From NCBI GenBank assembly GCA_023436485.1, contig JAEZIU010000328.1, positions 1 to 7,376 on the forward strand: a stretch of 7,376 bases of DNA, given 5' to 3'. Under the pieces are notes generated by a model. That model was not told where the DNA came from. It did no database searches and saw nothing but the letters and a program-made list of their open reading frames with translations. This document shows, one piece after another, positions 6,577 to 7,376 of the stretch (positions within the stretch are counted from its first letter, which is position 1; each line of letters starts with the position of its first letter). The stretch comes from Bacillota bacterium. GTDB lineage: Bacteria > Bacillota > Clostridia > Acetivibrionales > DSM-1351. Made by a program: the position numbers and the translations under genes.

Positions 6577-7326
6577 TCACTCCAGCTTTAATTGTTTCAG
6601 ATAATCAAGTTTTCTGTACTCTTTTCCAATGTGCTCCTTTATATATCTTTTAGATATTTCCTCTAATTCACTTATGGATTCTTGGGAAAGTGAAAAATTA
6701 AACAGTTTTTGAGGACTGATGAATATTATGTATTTCAAAGCCTTGACAGTACCCGGTAGTAAAGATATAAACCTTGACTTTGGATCTAAGCAATCTTTAC
6801 AAACCAGTCCCGAGCTGTCAAAATCAAAGTACATATTCTCATCTTGTGCTTTTCCGCAGTTTACACAACTTATAACATGCGGCTCATACCCCAGTAGGGA
6901 CATGAGCCTTAACTCAAAAACTCTGGTTACAAGATTTAGCGGGCGGTTGGTTTTAGATATTACGTAGAGAGTGTTCAGAAGAAGCTGAAGAACCCTGCCC
7001 GAGGGTTCTCCCTCCTGAACATTATCCGAAATCAAATCCAGTATATGAGAACAGTATGTCAGTTTTTCTATATCATTTCTTATTTCATAATTTGACTCTA
7101 TTACCTGGCAGCTTGACATATTGTAAAGCTCTTTTCCTTTAAACAACATGTACTCACTGTAGGCAAAGAGCTGTGACCCTGCACTCAATGAGCTTTTAAC
7201 CCTTCTTGCATTTTTTGCAGCTATTGAAATTTTACCTTCTTCAGCAGTAAGTACTGTAATAATCTTGTCTGCTTCGCCGGTATTTACTTCTTTTATCACT
7301 AACCCCTTATAATTAAGATAACTCAT
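6577..7326 (-). CDS. recO: DNA repair protein RecO
   Basis: This 249-residue protein acts in the RecFOR pathway, helping load RecA on single-stranded DNA coated with SSB during gap repair. The N-terminal ~80 residues (MSYLNYKGLVIKEVNTGEAD, then ITVLTAEEGKISIAAKNARR) match the RecO OB fold. The helical C-terminal part holds a four-cysteine zinc finger, Cys154-x2-Cys157 and Cys176-x2-Cys179, with the usual DFDSSGLVC stretch before the second pair. RELxLLGYEP-type wording (FELRLMSLLGYEP, 137-149) just ahead of the zinc finger is also characteristic. Length is normal. The ATG is preceded by GGGG (7333-7336) seven to eight bases upstream, and no other start codon lies in the open frame between it and the window edge. 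In Clostridia recO commonly follows era and yqzL; only a scrap of the preceding gene is visible here. Confidence 0.95.
   Translation of the reverse strand: MSYLNYKGLVIKEVNTGEADKIITVLTAEEGKISIAAKNARRVKSSLSAGSQLFAYSEYMLFKGKELYNMSSCQVIESNYEIRNDIEKLTYCSHILDLISDNVQEGEPSGRVLQLLLNTLYVISKTNRPLNLVTRVFELRLMSLLGYEPHVISCVNCGKAQDENMYFDFDSSGLVCKDCLDPKSRFISLLPGTVKALKYIIFISPQKLFNFSLSQESISELEEISKRYIKEHIGKEYRKLDYLKQLKLE
6580..6583 (-). promoter_or_regulatory. cls ribosome binding site inside the end of recO
   Basis: GGAG on the minus strand is six bases before the cls ATG (6571-6573) and lies in the last recO codons, directly before the recO TGA (6577-6579). Ribosomes finishing recO would land on the cls start, which suggests translational coupling. 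Confidence 0.7.
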
Positions 7327-7346
7327 TATTAACCCCGATTTGTTGC

Positions 7347-7376
7347 TTAGACTTCTGTTTCCTCTCGCATGACATT
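7347..7376 (-). CDS. 3' end of the gene preceding recO (partial)
   Basis: A minus-strand frame enters from the right edge and ends at TAA (7347-7349), encoding NVMREETEV. It lies 20 bases before recO on the same strand, the spacing expected for an operon neighbour. The short acidic tail would fit yqzL, the tiny gene often found between era and recO, but nine residues cannot prove that. Another minus-strand frame is also open here, so the call is tentative. Confidence 0.4.
   Translation of the reverse strand, partial: NVMREETEV

Overview
The window is AT-rich and densely coded. Nearly every gene lies on the minus strand, Shine-Dalgarno sites are purine-rich (GGAGG type), genes overlap, and TTG is used as a start codon at least once. 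The set recO – PLD-type cardiolipin synthase – HD protein – heterodimeric ABC exporter points to a low-GC Gram-positive anaerobe of the class Clostridia. A Ruminiclostridium/Clostridium-like genome is my inference from style and gene content, not a demonstrated assignment.

Read in the direction of transcription (high to low coordinates), the window opens with the last codons of an unidentified minus-strand gene (7347-7376), 20 bases before recO (6577-7326). cls (5113-6573) follows, with its ribosome binding site overlapping the recO stop. The cls-HD gap (4956-5112) holds no clear terminator but does hold a good sigma-A-type promoter (4995-5023). This promoter heads a second unit: a stand-alone HD-domain protein (4464-4955), two ABC half-transporters joined by a 4-base ATGA overlap (2660-4411 and 930-2663), and a coiled-coil protein with a degenerate J-domain-like segment (103-891). 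A perfect 13-bp inverted repeat (43-87) ends this unit. It also serves as terminator for a convergent plus-strand gene, of which only the last 21 codons lie in the window (2-67).

Functionally, recO is recombinational repair housekeeping and cls makes cardiolipin in the membrane. The two half-transporters carry complementary motif defects: one lacks the catalytic Glu and the H-loop His, and the other has an altered signature. They therefore almost certainly form one asymmetric heterodimeric (type IV) exporter. What it exports, and why an HD protein and a J-like coiled-coil protein are co-transcribed with it, cannot be read from the sequence. The window has no mobile element, CRISPR array, tRNA or rRNA that I can see. 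The least-explained part is the HD–ABC–ABC–coiled-coil unit.
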